The position numbers were made by a program, and so were the translations under genes. A model generated the notes under the pieces. The model saw nothing but the letters and a program-made list of their open reading frames with translations, ran no database searches and was not told the origin of the DNA. From contig DBCO01000014.1 of assembly GCA_002293145.1 (NCBI GenBank), positions 3,401 through 67,400 of the forward strand: a stretch of 64,000 bases of DNA, written 5' to 3'. Shown piece after piece: positions 9,301-19,300 of this stretch. Each line of letters starts with the position of its first letter. The stretch's first letter is position 1. The stretch comes from Akkermansiaceae bacterium UBA956 (GTDB lineage: Bacteria > Verrucomicrobiota > Verrucomicrobiia > Verrucomicrobiales > Akkermansiaceae).

Positions 9301-9519
9301 GGACGCTTTCCAGGTGCCGTCGCCCATCTTCATCAAATGCACCGCGCCAAGATCCGTGGCGCGGCGAAAAAAATAACGCTGATTGAAGTCCAAGGACAAA
9401 AACTCGTCCTAACCCGCAATGGGCTGCCGATCACAATCGACAACCGCCATCCACGTTTAAAATCGATTAAAGCTAACAAAAAAATCGAAGAGGTGTTAGA
9501 TCTACTGCGTCAACTTTAA
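6355..9519 (+). CDS. mfd: Transcription-repair coupling factor Mfd
   Basis: Removes RNA polymerase stalled at lesions and recruits UvrA. The 1,054 residues show, in order, a shortened UvrB-like N-terminal part, the RNA-polymerase-interaction domain (IQLADLVVHYEYGIGRFRGI near 400), the translocase with Walker A GDVGFGKTE near 547, DEEQRFGVKHKEKFK, LSATPIPRTL, and QLRGRVGRAGEKAYA, and the C-terminal TRCF domain. E. coli Mfd is about 1,150 residues, so the N-terminal module is trimmed. Translation starts at a GTG (6355) without a clear Shine-Dalgarno. It ends 5 bp from the convergent SNF2 gene. Confidence 0.97.
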   Translation: MPPKANPVHTLLQHLEHHAELYAYLARLGQERDTLVIDQCHPNAYAFILAALCKAHPHKTIWILHELPRLREKIATEMETWSVGCTTLPEVSAELSDGAIADPESEAERLAVLDSLAQKKRLVIHTQEAALHGPAPSAESILQARIALKNGLTLDPARFTEMLVDCGYERASIVHGRGQFATRGGIIDVFPWHAAMPLRIEFFDQEIESIREYDPDSQLSTAKKSIAEILLREPDKSAIAQDYIADDHLVVCLTDTIPIGIRTHLHLSQEGIDEVSHTRLALGILPSPLGAFEAGDFILQESKREQFFSQLSTWYSEKWTVAMSFANQGEEARFLELAGEMPEIMIMRGEVHAGFLIPSIKLAVISSSELFGRYRSATGVRKNLLDRQQTSAINLEEIQLADLVVHYEYGIGRFRGIQPSDDAFTEEIVIEYQNGALLQVPIDQAHLVAKYVGMGGKTPELNQLGGASWKNTRKTAEKSILDYAAQILRIQADRQSKEGYAHPPDTRWMWEFENSFHFTETADQKRAIEEAKRDMESTEPMDRLICGDVGFGKTEVAIRAAFKAVTGGKQVAILVPTTVLAEQHCRTFRERMSDYPIRVDLLNRFRTPAEVRDTIKGIADGSVDIVIGTHRLLSGDVVYHNLGLVVIDEEQRFGVKHKEKFKEIFRHIDILTLSATPIPRTLYMALMGTRDMSTIDTPPPNRVPVHTTISPYDERVIRDAIRREMKRGGQVFFLHNRVKTIEMMRKKIQSLVPEARILIGHGQMHQDDLEVVMKQFVQGEADVLLATTIIETGIDIPNANTILIDRADRFGLADLYQLRGRVGRAGEKAYAILLLPRDMLTQGDARKRIQAIRQYTALGSGFKIAMRDLEIRGAGNLLGTKQSGHIAAVGFDLYCKLLRQSVDRLKGHALPQRAETTIKLDFVAMSEVEFHRGHGDHEMIPAYLPVDFMEETRLRVHAYRELAECLTEKELDALEKAWRDRFGRFPGAVAHLHQMHRAKIRGAAKKITLIEVQGQKLVLTRNGLPITIDNRHPRLKSIKANKKIEEVLDLLRQL

Positions 9520-9524
9520 TAGAT

Positions 9525-12500
9525 TCACTCACCTAGCAGGAACTGGAAATCATTGAGTGTTAGAGCGCGGGCGAAATTTTCCTCACCGAGAATGTCTTGA
9601 GCAATCGCTGACTTGTGTTTTTGAAGCGCGCGAATTTTTTGCTCGATAGTATCTTTGACCACCAAACGATAGGCGATGACGGTAGACTTTTGTCCAATGC
9701 GATGCGTGCGGTCAATCGCCTGCGCTTCAACAGCGGGATTCCACCAAGGATCAAACAACACGACATAGCTGGCAGCTGTTAGATTCAAACCTGCTCCACC
9801 CGCTTTGAGGCTAATGAGAAAAACCGCTGCACCTTCTGCCGATTGAAACTCTTTCACCAAAGTACCGCGCTCGTTGGTTTGACCTGTGAGCAAGTAGTTT
9901 CCCCAGCCACGTTGCTTGACTTCAGAATGAATAATATCGAGCATCGTGACAAACTGCGAGAACACCAAAACTTTTTGCCCTTCCTCGATGAGCGGCTCTA
10001 ACAACTCCATAAGAGCATCTAACTTGGCACTGGTGCCCGTGCTGAGAGATTCAACATTCGCACTTTTCTTTGAAGATTTTTTTGCCACTTTTTTCGTTTT
10101 AGCCTCCGACTTTTCTTCGTCTTTTTCTAAACCGACAAGATCGGTGTGGCAGCATATTTGACGCAGACGCAATAGACTGGTGAGCAAATGAAAACGCAAT
10201 TTGTCGAGCTGACCAGGAATTTGTGCTTTGAGCAAATGTGCTTTGGCGCGCTTGAGTTCTGCTAAATAAAGTTTCTGCTGCACACCTTCGAGTTCGATTG
10301 ATAGATCTTCTTCAATGCGTTCAGGAAGATCTTTCGCAACTTCATTCTTGGTGCGGCGCAGCAGAAATGGGCGTGTGCGAGCAGACAATCGGCGACGAGC
10401 AAAAGGATCTTTGGCATTATCAAACGTCTTTGCAAATGCCGCGCGCGAACCTAACACACCAGGCATTGCGAAGGCAAAAATCGACCACAAATCCATCAAT
10501 CGATTCTCGATCGGCGTGCCGGTGAGGGCGAGTCGATGATTGGAATTGAGCGCACACGCCACCTGCGCACTTTGCGATGTGGGATTCTTGATATTTTGTG
10601 CTTCATCCACAATCACGGCATTCCACGCAAGAGCTTTCAAGTGTTCGCTGCGATTGCGAAGTTGCGCGTAGTTGATGATGAGAAGATCAAATTTTTTCGG
10701 ATCAATATTGTCCTCGATCTCCCCCGTTTTCCAAGTGAGTGTTCGTAGCTTTGGGTAAAATCTTGCCACTTCAGCCCCCCAGTTTTCCTGCACAGATTTC
10801 GGAGCGATTACTAAAGACGGCAGTTGTTTTTTCTGCTTCTCACGCAGCCATGCGAGCCACGTCAGAGCTTGCAGTGTTTTGCCGAGGCCCATGTCATCAG
10901 CGAGCACACCGCCGAATTGATTGGTGCTGAGGTAGGCAAGAAAATGAAAACCTTCCGTTTGATAGGGGCGTAGTGTCGCCTCGATGGCACTGGGCATTTT
11001 TGGAACGACTCGCGTTTGAATTTCATCAATGCGGCGCGTAATCTGCTGCGATGCTTCTTGCGGCAGAAGTTTGGAATTTTTCTTCGCGAGAGCGCCGAGC
11101 TGCAGCGCGTGCAGTTTTTGTTTTTCTCCTGTGAAGTCATGAGCACTGAGCCCGATGTCAGCAAGCTCGCGCTCCATTTCTTCACTCAAATTATATTCCA
11201 ACTTACGCCAACCTTTACCCGTTATTCTAACCCATCTACCTCTGGCTTTCAGAAGTAATGCAATATCTTCTTGGGTAAGTGTGGTATCAGAAACACTGAC
11301 GTCTACATGAATATCAAACCAATCAATCCCAGAACTGCTCGGCTCGATTTCCAGCATCACATTTCCTGAGACAACGCCGTTGAATAAGTCATTGAGATCC
11401 TGATCCAAGGTCACTTCCACGTGCTCCGGCTTGGCATTCATCCAATCAAGAAACAATTCAGGAAATGCTTTGGTCACGCGGAATTCGTGGATTGCCTCAC
11501 GACTATACAAATCCAATTTAAAATCTAACAGCCCGAGCCAATCGGCGGACTTCTCAAGTGGAGACCGATCTATCTCGATGATGCCATTTGTGACAGGAAG
11601 TTGTAACCTCTTGTCATCCCAGTGATCTTTGCGCCAGGAGTAAGATTTATTTTTGTTAGAAAATCGTCCACTTGCCTGCATTTGTAGATAATCACTGCTG
11701 CCAGTCTTCTGCACTTTGATGAAGCATTTGACATCAATCGTCGGGACGAGAACTTGCACACTTTTGGCAATATCTTCAGGGATCGGCACCGCTAGGGTCT
11801 TGAGTAATTTGTAGCCGATTGTAGTAAGTAAAGCTCGCTTGGGGATCTTCACCGGAAACTCCAGCACATCAGGCCCCAGCGGCCATGAGCGCACAGGATG
11901 AATGCACGCCGCGATCAAAACATGCGGCTTGCTTCCAGGAATGGAACTGGTAATTTTGCGAATCGCCTTACCATCAGTAGTGCGGAGCGAAAGAGAGCTG
12001 TAACTATCGGATTCTTCACCGCTGATCAACACCCATTCCAAAGGCTCGCTCTGCACTTTGACTGGATCGCCATTTTCATCGACAACGTACATGGATAACA
12101 ATTCCTGATCGCGCAAAAGTTTGCCGATGACTTGCTGAAATTTTTTATCATCATACGCAAAGTCAACTTTCCGAACCGTTCCGTAGTCATCTATGCAGGC
12201 GCGGAAAATGATCTCGGAGGCATCATCATCAAAGATGAACTTCTTCCAACTCAATTCGCGGCAGATGTCGCGCATTCTTGCCAGCGACGCTTTGCGAAAT
12301 AATTCGCCTTGCGCTGATGCCATCTCAACCAACACTGCTTGTGGCAAAAGTTTCAGACGGAATACGGGAGATTTCGGCCTGTTATCCTGTATGTTAAGCA
12401 ATGCCTCCAGAGCTTTCTCCCAACGCGCGGCTTCCCATGTATGATACTGGCTTTGCTGAACTGGATCTAACAAAACGAGATCAAAAAAAACTTTCATCTC

Positions 12501-12785
12501 GGAATGATGTTTCGCCTCAGCCTTCATCGTCGCTAGCTTGACCGCACCAAGAAATTCATAAGCCGATTTGGGTGGATCATTTTCATGAAAAAGCTGGACG
12601 TTGTGATAAGTGTTAACGCCTTGCAACCGAATCATGTGGCCTAATTGAAACAATGGTAGGCGACTAACTTCTTTACGGTATAGGACATCCAATTCTCTCA
12701 GGCATTTCGCTAGATTTGCACTGGCAGCTTTGCCCATGATGCGCTCGGCACACTCAATAACGGATTCTCCTAGCTTCGATTTCAT
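9525..12785 (-). CDS. SNF2/SWI2 family DEAD-like helicase
   Basis: A 1,086-residue double-stranded-DNA translocase. The C-terminal half holds the SNF2 ATPase: DDMGLGKT (motif I, near 630), VDEAQNIKNPTSQ (motif II), LTGTPIENRLMDLWSIF (motif III), and the helicase C module with KVLVFSQF, LTGQT, SLKAGGAGLNLTAA and DRTHRIGQK. A Lys-rich insert (KTKKVAKKSSKKS) lies between the lobes. The N-terminal 500 residues are not a recognisable SWIM domain, though many bacterial SNF2 proteins have one, and look like the DUF/HelicC-associated region of long bacterial homologues. It lies 113 bp downstream of purF in the same direction. The role (transcription, repair or defence) is unknown. Confidence 0.93.
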   Translation of the reverse strand: MKSKLGESVIECAERIMGKAASANLAKCLRELDVLYRKEVSRLPLFQLGHMIRLQGVNTYHNVQLFHENDPPKSAYEFLGAVKLATMKAEAKHHSEMKVFFDLVLLDPVQQSQYHTWEAARWEKALEALLNIQDNRPKSPVFRLKLLPQAVLVEMASAQGELFRKASLARMRDICRELSWKKFIFDDDASEIIFRACIDDYGTVRKVDFAYDDKKFQQVIGKLLRDQELLSMYVVDENGDPVKVQSEPLEWVLISGEESDSYSSLSLRTTDGKAIRKITSSIPGSKPHVLIAACIHPVRSWPLGPDVLEFPVKIPKRALLTTIGYKLLKTLAVPIPEDIAKSVQVLVPTIDVKCFIKVQKTGSSDYLQMQASGRFSNKNKSYSWRKDHWDDKRLQLPVTNGIIEIDRSPLEKSADWLGLLDFKLDLYSREAIHEFRVTKAFPELFLDWMNAKPEHVEVTLDQDLNDLFNGVVSGNVMLEIEPSSSGIDWFDIHVDVSVSDTTLTQEDIALLLKARGRWVRITGKGWRKLEYNLSEEMERELADIGLSAHDFTGEKQKLHALQLGALAKKNSKLLPQEASQQITRRIDEIQTRVVPKMPSAIEATLRPYQTEGFHFLAYLSTNQFGGVLADDMGLGKTLQALTWLAWLREKQKKQLPSLVIAPKSVQENWGAEVARFYPKLRTLTWKTGEIEDNIDPKKFDLLIINYAQLRNRSEHLKALAWNAVIVDEAQNIKNPTSQSAQVACALNSNHRLALTGTPIENRLMDLWSIFAFAMPGVLGSRAAFAKTFDNAKDPFARRRLSARTRPFLLRRTKNEVAKDLPERIEEDLSIELEGVQQKLYLAELKRAKAHLLKAQIPGQLDKLRFHLLTSLLRLRQICCHTDLVGLEKDEEKSEAKTKKVAKKSSKKSANVESLSTGTSAKLDALMELLEPLIEEGQKVLVFSQFVTMLDIIHSEVKQRGWGNYLLTGQTNERGTLVKEFQSAEGAAVFLISLKAGGAGLNLTAASYVVLFDPWWNPAVEAQAIDRTHRIGQKSTVIAYRLVVKDTIEQKIRALQKHKSAIAQDILGEENFARALTLNDFQFLLGE

Positions 12786-12898
12786 ACACTTGAGTTTGCG
12801 CGAGATGGTTCGGGGTGAAGAACCAAATGAAGGATTTTTGAGAAAATGACTTTGTTGGGCTTGTGAAATAGATTGAAAATTGCTTCTCCTTATTCATC

Positions 12899-14824
12899 TT
12901 AAAGCGCCAACTCGTAGCCACGTCCTGTTAGCCCATCATACCAACGCATATAAGCCGCATTTACCGTAGCATAACCACCGACGGTAGGATAGTTACCAGT
13001 GAAGTACCAATCACCACAAGGCCCTTTGATCGAGGCGTGAAGGTTTTCAATAGTTTGGAAAATGATCACCACATCGCCATGCCAATTGAGATCCTCAGGA
13101 TAGACCATACGGCTAATTTCTGCCGAAACCTCTTCTTGCGTGAAGTCTTCATATACAAGCTTCACAGCGTTGCACATTTCGTTCGCGGGCTTCGCTAGCT
13201 CGGCACGGCATGCTACGTAAACTTCATCTAATAAACACTGACGACCTGCACGGCGATGCAGGGCTACGGCAGCTTGGAATGCGATGAATTTACCGATCTC
13301 TGACATATCGATGCCATAGCAATCGGGATAGCGGATCTGTGGTGCAGTCGAGCAAACGACAATCTTTTTCGGATTGGTGCGAGCGAGAATTTTTAAGATC
13401 GACTTTTTCAACGTGGTGCCGCGAACGATGGAGTCGTCGATAACCACGAGATTGTCATTTTCCTTCACTACGCCGTAGGTAATATCATAAACGTGCGAGA
13501 CCAGCTGCTCACGACCACGCTCTTGCGTGATGAAAGTGCGCATCTTAATGTCCTTGTGCGCAATCTTTTCCCCACAGGGCCAATTTTTCAAAATGAGCGA
13601 ATCAACTTTTTCTGAAGTGAGGGTTCCTTGCGCCAATCCTTCGAGAATTTCCGCCCGCACTTGTTGACGACGATACATGCGCAAGCCATCCATCATACCA
13701 TAGTAGGCCGTTTCTGCGGTGTTCGGAACAAACGAAAAAATGGTATTTTCGAAGGTGTGACCAATGCTATGCACCAATTGATCAACTAGAGCAGCACCCA
13801 TCGCCTTGCGCTCACGATAGATCGAGGGATCATTACCGCGCGAGAAATAAATTTTTTCGAAGGAACAAGGTGTGTAGGGCTTCTCTTCAGCAAATTGACT
13901 GACGCGCATGCTACCATCCGCCTTGATCACGACCAGCGAGCCAGGTGCAACCACTTGCACTTTATCGGCCTCGGTCTCGAACACTGTCATCAAGGGCACT
14001 CGCTCGGAAGCAAATGCAATAACTTCCTCGTTGACTAACATGTGGCAGGGGCGAATGCCGTGTGGATCACGCATGACGAACATGTCGCCATTGCCAATTA
14101 CACCTACAATCGCATAGCCGCCATCCCAGGCTTGCGCGCTGATTTGCACGATGTTTTCCACGTCGAGCAGGGCAGAAATTTGGTCAGGAATCAAGTTCCC
14201 ATCGATGCCTTCATCACGCAGGCGACGATACAAATCCGTGTGTGCTTCATCGAGATGGAAGCCGACTTCTTCGAGCACGGTTTGTGTGTCAGTACCAAAA
14301 ACCGGATGCTGACCGCGATCGATCAGCTTGCGATTGAGATCGGCGGTGTTGGTCATGTTAAAATTACCCATCACCATCAATGTACGCGTTGGCCAGTTGC
14401 TGCGACGCAGATACGGATGGCAAGAGCCAGAATCGAATTCGCCAGAGGTGCCGTAGCGCAAGTGACCGATGAGAATTTCCCCACCGAAGTCGAAGTTTTT
14501 CTTCACGCTCGCAGGCACGTTGACATCGAGCACACCTTTGCGTGCCATTTTGTTGAACCACTTGATTTCGCCGCGGAACAAACTAGCGAGCGAATCTTTT
14601 TCCGCATCGCGACGACGGAATATATACGGCTGACCCATCGGCATGTTAAGCTTGGCGCAACCAATGCCGACGCCATCGTGGCCACGATTGTGTTGTTTTT
14701 CCATCAACAGGAACAGCTTTTGAAAGCCCCAGAGGCAGGAACCGTAACGATCCTGGTAGTATTCCAGAGGCTTCCTCAGGCGGACGGCGGCAATGCCACA
14801 CTCGTGTTTCAAAAAATCACTCAT
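12899..14824 (-). CDS. purF: Amidophosphoribosyltransferase (long Bacteroidota/PVC type)
   Basis: Catalyses the first step of purine synthesis, PRPP plus glutamine to phosphoribosylamine. Class II glutaminase domain at 1-300, with the nucleophile in HECGIAAVRLR (Cys9), then EKQHNRGHDGVG and IGHLRYGTSG. The phosphoribosyltransferase domain carries VVIDDSIVRGTT, the PRPP loop. Cys9 implies removal of an eight-residue propeptide to expose the N-terminal nucleophile, as in Bacillus PurF. The length of 641 residues exceeds the roughly 500 of the E. coli type, with inserts and a C-terminal extension shared with Bacteroidota homologues. It follows purM by 29 bp, forming a purM-purF operon. Confidence 0.95.
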   Translation of the reverse strand: MSDFLKHECGIAAVRLRKPLEYYQDRYGSCLWGFQKLFLLMEKQHNRGHDGVGIGCAKLNMPMGQPYIFRRRDAEKDSLASLFRGEIKWFNKMARKGVLDVNVPASVKKNFDFGGEILIGHLRYGTSGEFDSGSCHPYLRRSNWPTRTLMVMGNFNMTNTADLNRKLIDRGQHPVFGTDTQTVLEEVGFHLDEAHTDLYRRLRDEGIDGNLIPDQISALLDVENIVQISAQAWDGGYAIVGVIGNGDMFVMRDPHGIRPCHMLVNEEVIAFASERVPLMTVFETEADKVQVVAPGSLVVIKADGSMRVSQFAEEKPYTPCSFEKIYFSRGNDPSIYRERKAMGAALVDQLVHSIGHTFENTIFSFVPNTAETAYYGMMDGLRMYRRQQVRAEILEGLAQGTLTSEKVDSLILKNWPCGEKIAHKDIKMRTFITQERGREQLVSHVYDITYGVVKENDNLVVIDDSIVRGTTLKKSILKILARTNPKKIVVCSTAPQIRYPDCYGIDMSEIGKFIAFQAAVALHRRAGRQCLLDEVYVACRAELAKPANEMCNAVKLVYEDFTQEEVSAEISRMVYPEDLNWHGDVVIIFQTIENLHASIKGPCGDWYFTGNYPTVGGYATVNAAYMRWYDGLTGRGYELAL

Positions 14825-14853
14825 GAAAAAGAAGGGTTAAAAACACAGGGAAA

Positions 14854-15849
14854 TCACTCGCCAATCACCTTGACATGCACGCCATCGCCTTGGCGCATGG
14901 TTCCGAGCACAATGCCGCCTGCACCCGCAGCGCAGGCTTTTTCGACATCGCCAGGAGCCACGATCGCTACCCAGCCAATGCCCATGTTGAGAGTATGGAA
15001 GCGGTCTTCGGAATCGATGTGCTCGTATAGTTTGTGAATGCCTGGCAAGCCCCAAGCAGGAATGGTCAGATCGGCACCGAGCCCCTGGAATAAGCGCTCC
15101 AGATTTTCTGGCAATCCACCGCCAGTGATGTGAGCCATGGCGCGTGGCTTGACACCAGACGCTTTCAGGCCGCGGGTGACGTCATGGTATAGCCGTGTCG
15201 GTTTGAGCCAATGTTGCAGCTCTTCCTCCGTAGCAAGCTCGGGATGCTCACGCAATACGCGACGCACCAGGCTCCAGCCATTGGCGTGGATGCTGTCGGA
15301 AGCATAGCCGACGAGCACATCTCCTTCGCTAACGGTAGTCGGATCAATGAGATCTGGTTTTTCGGCGCAGCCGATGCAGAAGCCTGAAAGCTCGACGATG
15401 CCCTCGGGCACGATGCCTGGCATTTCTGCCGTTTCGCCACCAGCAAGAATGCAGCCGCAGCTCTCCAAATAATCGGCCATGCCGGCGATCAGACGCTCGA
15501 TTTTGTGACCATCCAGCGCTGGGATGCCGATGTAGTCGAGAAACATCAACGGGTCGCCACCAGTGGTGAGGATGTCGTTGACATTCATCGCCACGAGGTC
15601 CTTGCCTGCAGTCTCATACATTTCACGTTCGAGGAGCAACTCGAGCTTAGTCCCCACGCCATCGCATCCTGTCATGATCACTGGTGCCGTATAGGCGCTC
15701 AGGTCATAGCAGGCCGCAAACAGGCCAAAAGCCCCCAGCAGTTGGCGCTCGTTTTGCGTGCGCTTCACATGGCTCTTGATGTCTCCTACGATCGCTGCGG
15801 CTTTCCGCGTATCGACCCCGGCTTGTTGATAAGTCAATTTTCCCGACAT
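14854..15849 (-). CDS. purM: Phosphoribosylformylglycinamidine cyclo-ligase (AIR synthetase)
   Basis: Forms aminoimidazole ribonucleotide from FGAM with ATP. The 331 residues begin MSGKLTYQQAGVDTRKA, the family N terminus, and contain TGCDGVGTKLEL, MNVNDILTTGGDPLMFLDYI, LAGGETAEMPG, DVLVGYASDSIHANGWSLVR and ITGGGLPENLER. The frame is open to 15969, but the extra 40 residues do not fit the family, so I start at 15849. First gene of the purM-purF unit; its promoter must lie in the 515-bp spacer shared with the divergent giant secreted protein gene. Confidence 0.95.
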   Translation of the reverse strand: MSGKLTYQQAGVDTRKAAAIVGDIKSHVKRTQNERQLLGAFGLFAACYDLSAYTAPVIMTGCDGVGTKLELLLEREMYETAGKDLVAMNVNDILTTGGDPLMFLDYIGIPALDGHKIERLIAGMADYLESCGCILAGGETAEMPGIVPEGIVELSGFCIGCAEKPDLIDPTTVSEGDVLVGYASDSIHANGWSLVRRVLREHPELATEEELQHWLKPTRLYHDVTRGLKASGVKPRAMAHITGGGLPENLERLFQGLGADLTIPAWGLPGIHKLYEHIDSEDRFHTLNMGIGWVAIVAPGDVEKACAAGAGGIVLGTMRQGDGVHVKVIGE

Positions 15850-16364
15850 TGCGTTCAGTGCCTCGCGGCACACGCTTGTGACACCCTGAGCGCGCTGAGT
15901 CACGCCTAAAAACCAAGGAACTGTAGTTTTCTCAAAAAGCCTTGATCCTTCATAGAAAAATAGAAACAACGGATTTAATGAGACTAGCTAAGTGGCCGCT
16001 CATTTACTTTTTATATGATCGGAAATTCTTCTTGGTAATCCTCCCATCCGTTAAATCCGTCGGTGAAATGACGTTAATACAACATGCCATTTTCCCATTT
16101 AAGTTGATTTCGCAGAGGGAATTCAGCACCAAAGAACGACAGAACGTGGTTCTTATTTACTCTGATGCAATGTCGTGATAGACAAAATTTCTGATGAAGC
16201 ATGAGGCAATCTTGTGCAAATACGGTAGCCTTTCACAAAACAAGTTCCGACCACAGATGAAATGCATGAGAAATCTTGCAGTAGAAAGTAACTTTCCCGT
16301 TGTGTATCCTGAACAAGCGAATGTGGAGCAGGACATCTTGAACTGGTGAGTTAATAATGATAGA
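15850..16364. other. Divergent intergenic region purM / CotH protein
   Basis: A+T-rich compared with both neighbours. Short open frames on either strand have no recognisable features. It should contain the purM promoter (minus) and the promoter of the giant secreted protein (plus). No clear terminator, repeat or riboswitch was seen. Confidence 0.5.
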
Positions 16365-19300
16365 GTGCCCGCTGTGCATACTGGTATTACACTCATAAGA
16401 GATTATTTTTCACGTCTCTTTTTGACCTTGTTGCTCTCGAGTCGTTTACTTGCTGCGGGAGACAGCGTGGTGGTCATCAACGAGATCCACTATAACCCAG
16501 CGAATCCCTTATTGGAATATGTAGAGCTGCACAATGAGCTTTCGGTGAATGTCGATCTCTCCGGCTGGCGTTTCGATGGCGGACTCACTTACGCTTTCCC
16601 CGAAGGCACGGTGATTCCAGCGCGAGGCTATCGGGTGGTGGCCAGAGAACCAGCAGCACTCGCGGCAGCTACCGGAGCTAGTGGATTGTTAGGACCGTTT
16701 GAGGGTGCCCTCGCAAACGAAGGGGAAACGCTCCGCCTCTGGAACAACAACGGCGCGCTACGAACGCAAACCGCGCCGCCTTCCCCGCCTGCTGCGAACG
16801 AGTTGTGGAGCCTAGACATTCATGGGGACGGAGTAGGCGGAGTCTTCGGCCAAGTACCGCCGGCTACGATGAGCGGCGCAGAATCGGCCAGCGGGATCGG
16901 CAATGTCTGGAATGCTCTGACCCTCGCCAGCCATCCAGCGACATCCGTGAATCCGAGCATTAGCTCGATAGTCAATAGTAGTGGTGCGGCAACTGCACTC
17001 TCGTTCAGCATCGCCGGTACGATCAGCGGATTTACCTACGCTTCGTCTGGCGGGTCAACGAATCTTTACAACGACTACCTATTCCTCAATGCGGGCAATA
17101 GCGCCGCCAGTATCACCTGGCAGATCGGTGGCGCACCATTGGGGAAAACCTACTCGATGTGGCTCTATGGCTCTTCGGCGAGAAGTGTGCGGATCAAAGT
17201 CGATGCGAACGGGAATGGCACGCTCACAGACGATGTCGCTGTTATCGCGCCGGCTGGTGGCGGCGTTCGGGTCAACGGCATCGTGCCGCAGGCATCTGGG
17301 TTGATCATCGGTAATGCCGACGCGCCTGATGGAGAAACTAACTGGTCCGGCTTTCAATTATTCGTATCAGCGGTTGGCGGAGGCACGAGCTTTGATCTGG
17401 GTAGCCATGACACGGGGCTAGAGCGCAGGAGGCTGATGGACGAAATCTCTTACGGTGATCGCGGCGACTGGCCAGTGGGTCCCGATGGATCGGGCTACAC
17501 CTTGGCAAAGATCGAGCCGCGCGCTGGAAATGGCTTCGAAAACTGGGCGACCTCGATGCAAGTGAATGGTACGCCCGGCGCGCTGAATTTTTCCAGTCCT
17601 AGCGATGCAGTGGGACCATCGGTGGCGTTTCACGAACTCTCCGGTGCGACAGATCCCGTGTTTCGGGCGGAGCTACACAACTATGGGACGAGTTCCGTGA
17701 ATTTAGCGGCATGGATGATTCGGAGCGAAGCAATGTCTTACACGTTTCCCGCTGCATCCCTGGCGGCAGGAGCCTATTTAGTGATCGACGAGACGCAACT
17801 CGGATTCCGCCCTGTTGCAGGAACACCGCTGTTTTTGCTGTCCCCTGCTCGGCTCGCAGATGGGGCGAGAGTCGAAACAAATCTGCGCGCAAGGCTGACG
17901 GCGAGTGGGCGCTGGCAGGTGCCGACTGGACCGAACTTTGGAATAGCGAATAGCTTCGCGATCGAACAAAACATTGTCATCAATGAAGTCCTTCACACCC
18001 CTTTCGACGGCGGCGATGAGGAGTGGCTGGAGTTAAAGAACAAAGGATTAACGGCGATTGATATCGGCGGCTGGCGGCTCTCTGGCGGAATCTCATTTAC
18101 CTTTCCTGCGAGTACCATTATTCCTGCAGGCGACTTTCTGGTGGTTGCGAAAAATTCGACGGCATTGTTGTCGAAATATCCCGGTCGCCCAGTGATCGGA
18201 AACTACTCCGGCCAACTCGGAGGCTCGGAGCGGATTCTACTTGAAGACACGAATCGAAATCTCGCGGACGAAGTAAGCTACTCCGAAAATGCCCCATGGC
18301 CCGTGAATGCGGATCGCGGTGGATCGAGTATCGAACTCCGTGACGCTGCCTCAGACAATGCCACGCCAGAGGCATGGGGAGACAGCACGACCGGGCACCT
18401 CGGGGCTTGGCAGAACATCGTCTATCAGGGCGTCGCGACCGACGATGGAATCGGCAACGATGCTTTCCGCGACTTCATGCTCGGCATGCTAGATCAAGGC
18501 GAAGTATTGATCGACGACCTGAGCGTCCGTGAGAGCCCCACGGGCACCAACGTCGAATTCTTGGAATTCCGTAATTTCGAATCCGATACCATCGGTCTGC
18601 CGCCAGCTGGCTGGCGTTGCCTGGGCACTCACGGCCAAGGCAGGACCCGAGTGGTGGTGGATCCTGATAATCCATCTAACAAGTGCCTCAAAGTGGTGGC
18701 AACTGGCCAGACCGAGGACAAGCACAACCGCATCGAAACTACTTTCCTTAACAGCCAGACGGTGGTGGTCGGTCGGACGTATCAAATCTCGTTCCTTGCT
18801 CGTTGGCTGTCTGGGTCGAATCAGGTTAACACGCGGCTCTACTTCAATTTCCTCCAGAAAACCTCGCTTCTCGGTGTGGGCAATCTGTGGGGAACGCCGG
18901 GCGTCGAGAACTCTATCGTCACAGCGAATGCCGGACCTGCAATACAGGCTATGACCCATCAACCCGCGGTGCCAACTGCAGGAGAATCGGTCACTGTATC
19001 GGCGAAAATTTCCGACCCACAGGGACTAGCAACGCCTCAAGTCCGGTATCGGGTTGGCTCTGGGTCGTGGCAATCGGTGACGATGTCGCTCAACAGTTCT
19101 GGAAGTTATCAAGCTACGCTGCCCGGCCAGTCCGCTGGGAGCCTAGTGGCATTTCATGTCAGAGCTGCAGATGCTTCCGGCGGGGTTTCCGATTATCCAG
19201 CAGGTGGTGAGAGTGGCGGGGCTTTTTATCGTGTTGCCAACGGCGATGCGGACACGAGTGGTATACGCGGCAACCTGCGTGTTCTGATTTCTCCAGAAAG

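Noticed and set aside
14042..15037. 331-codon plus-strand frame opposite purF and purM
   Set aside because: Antisense to two well-supported purine genes; no motif.
15942..16178. 78-codon plus-strand frame before the CotH protein
   Set aside because: Lacks a Shine-Dalgarno and recognisable domains; position fits a promoter region.
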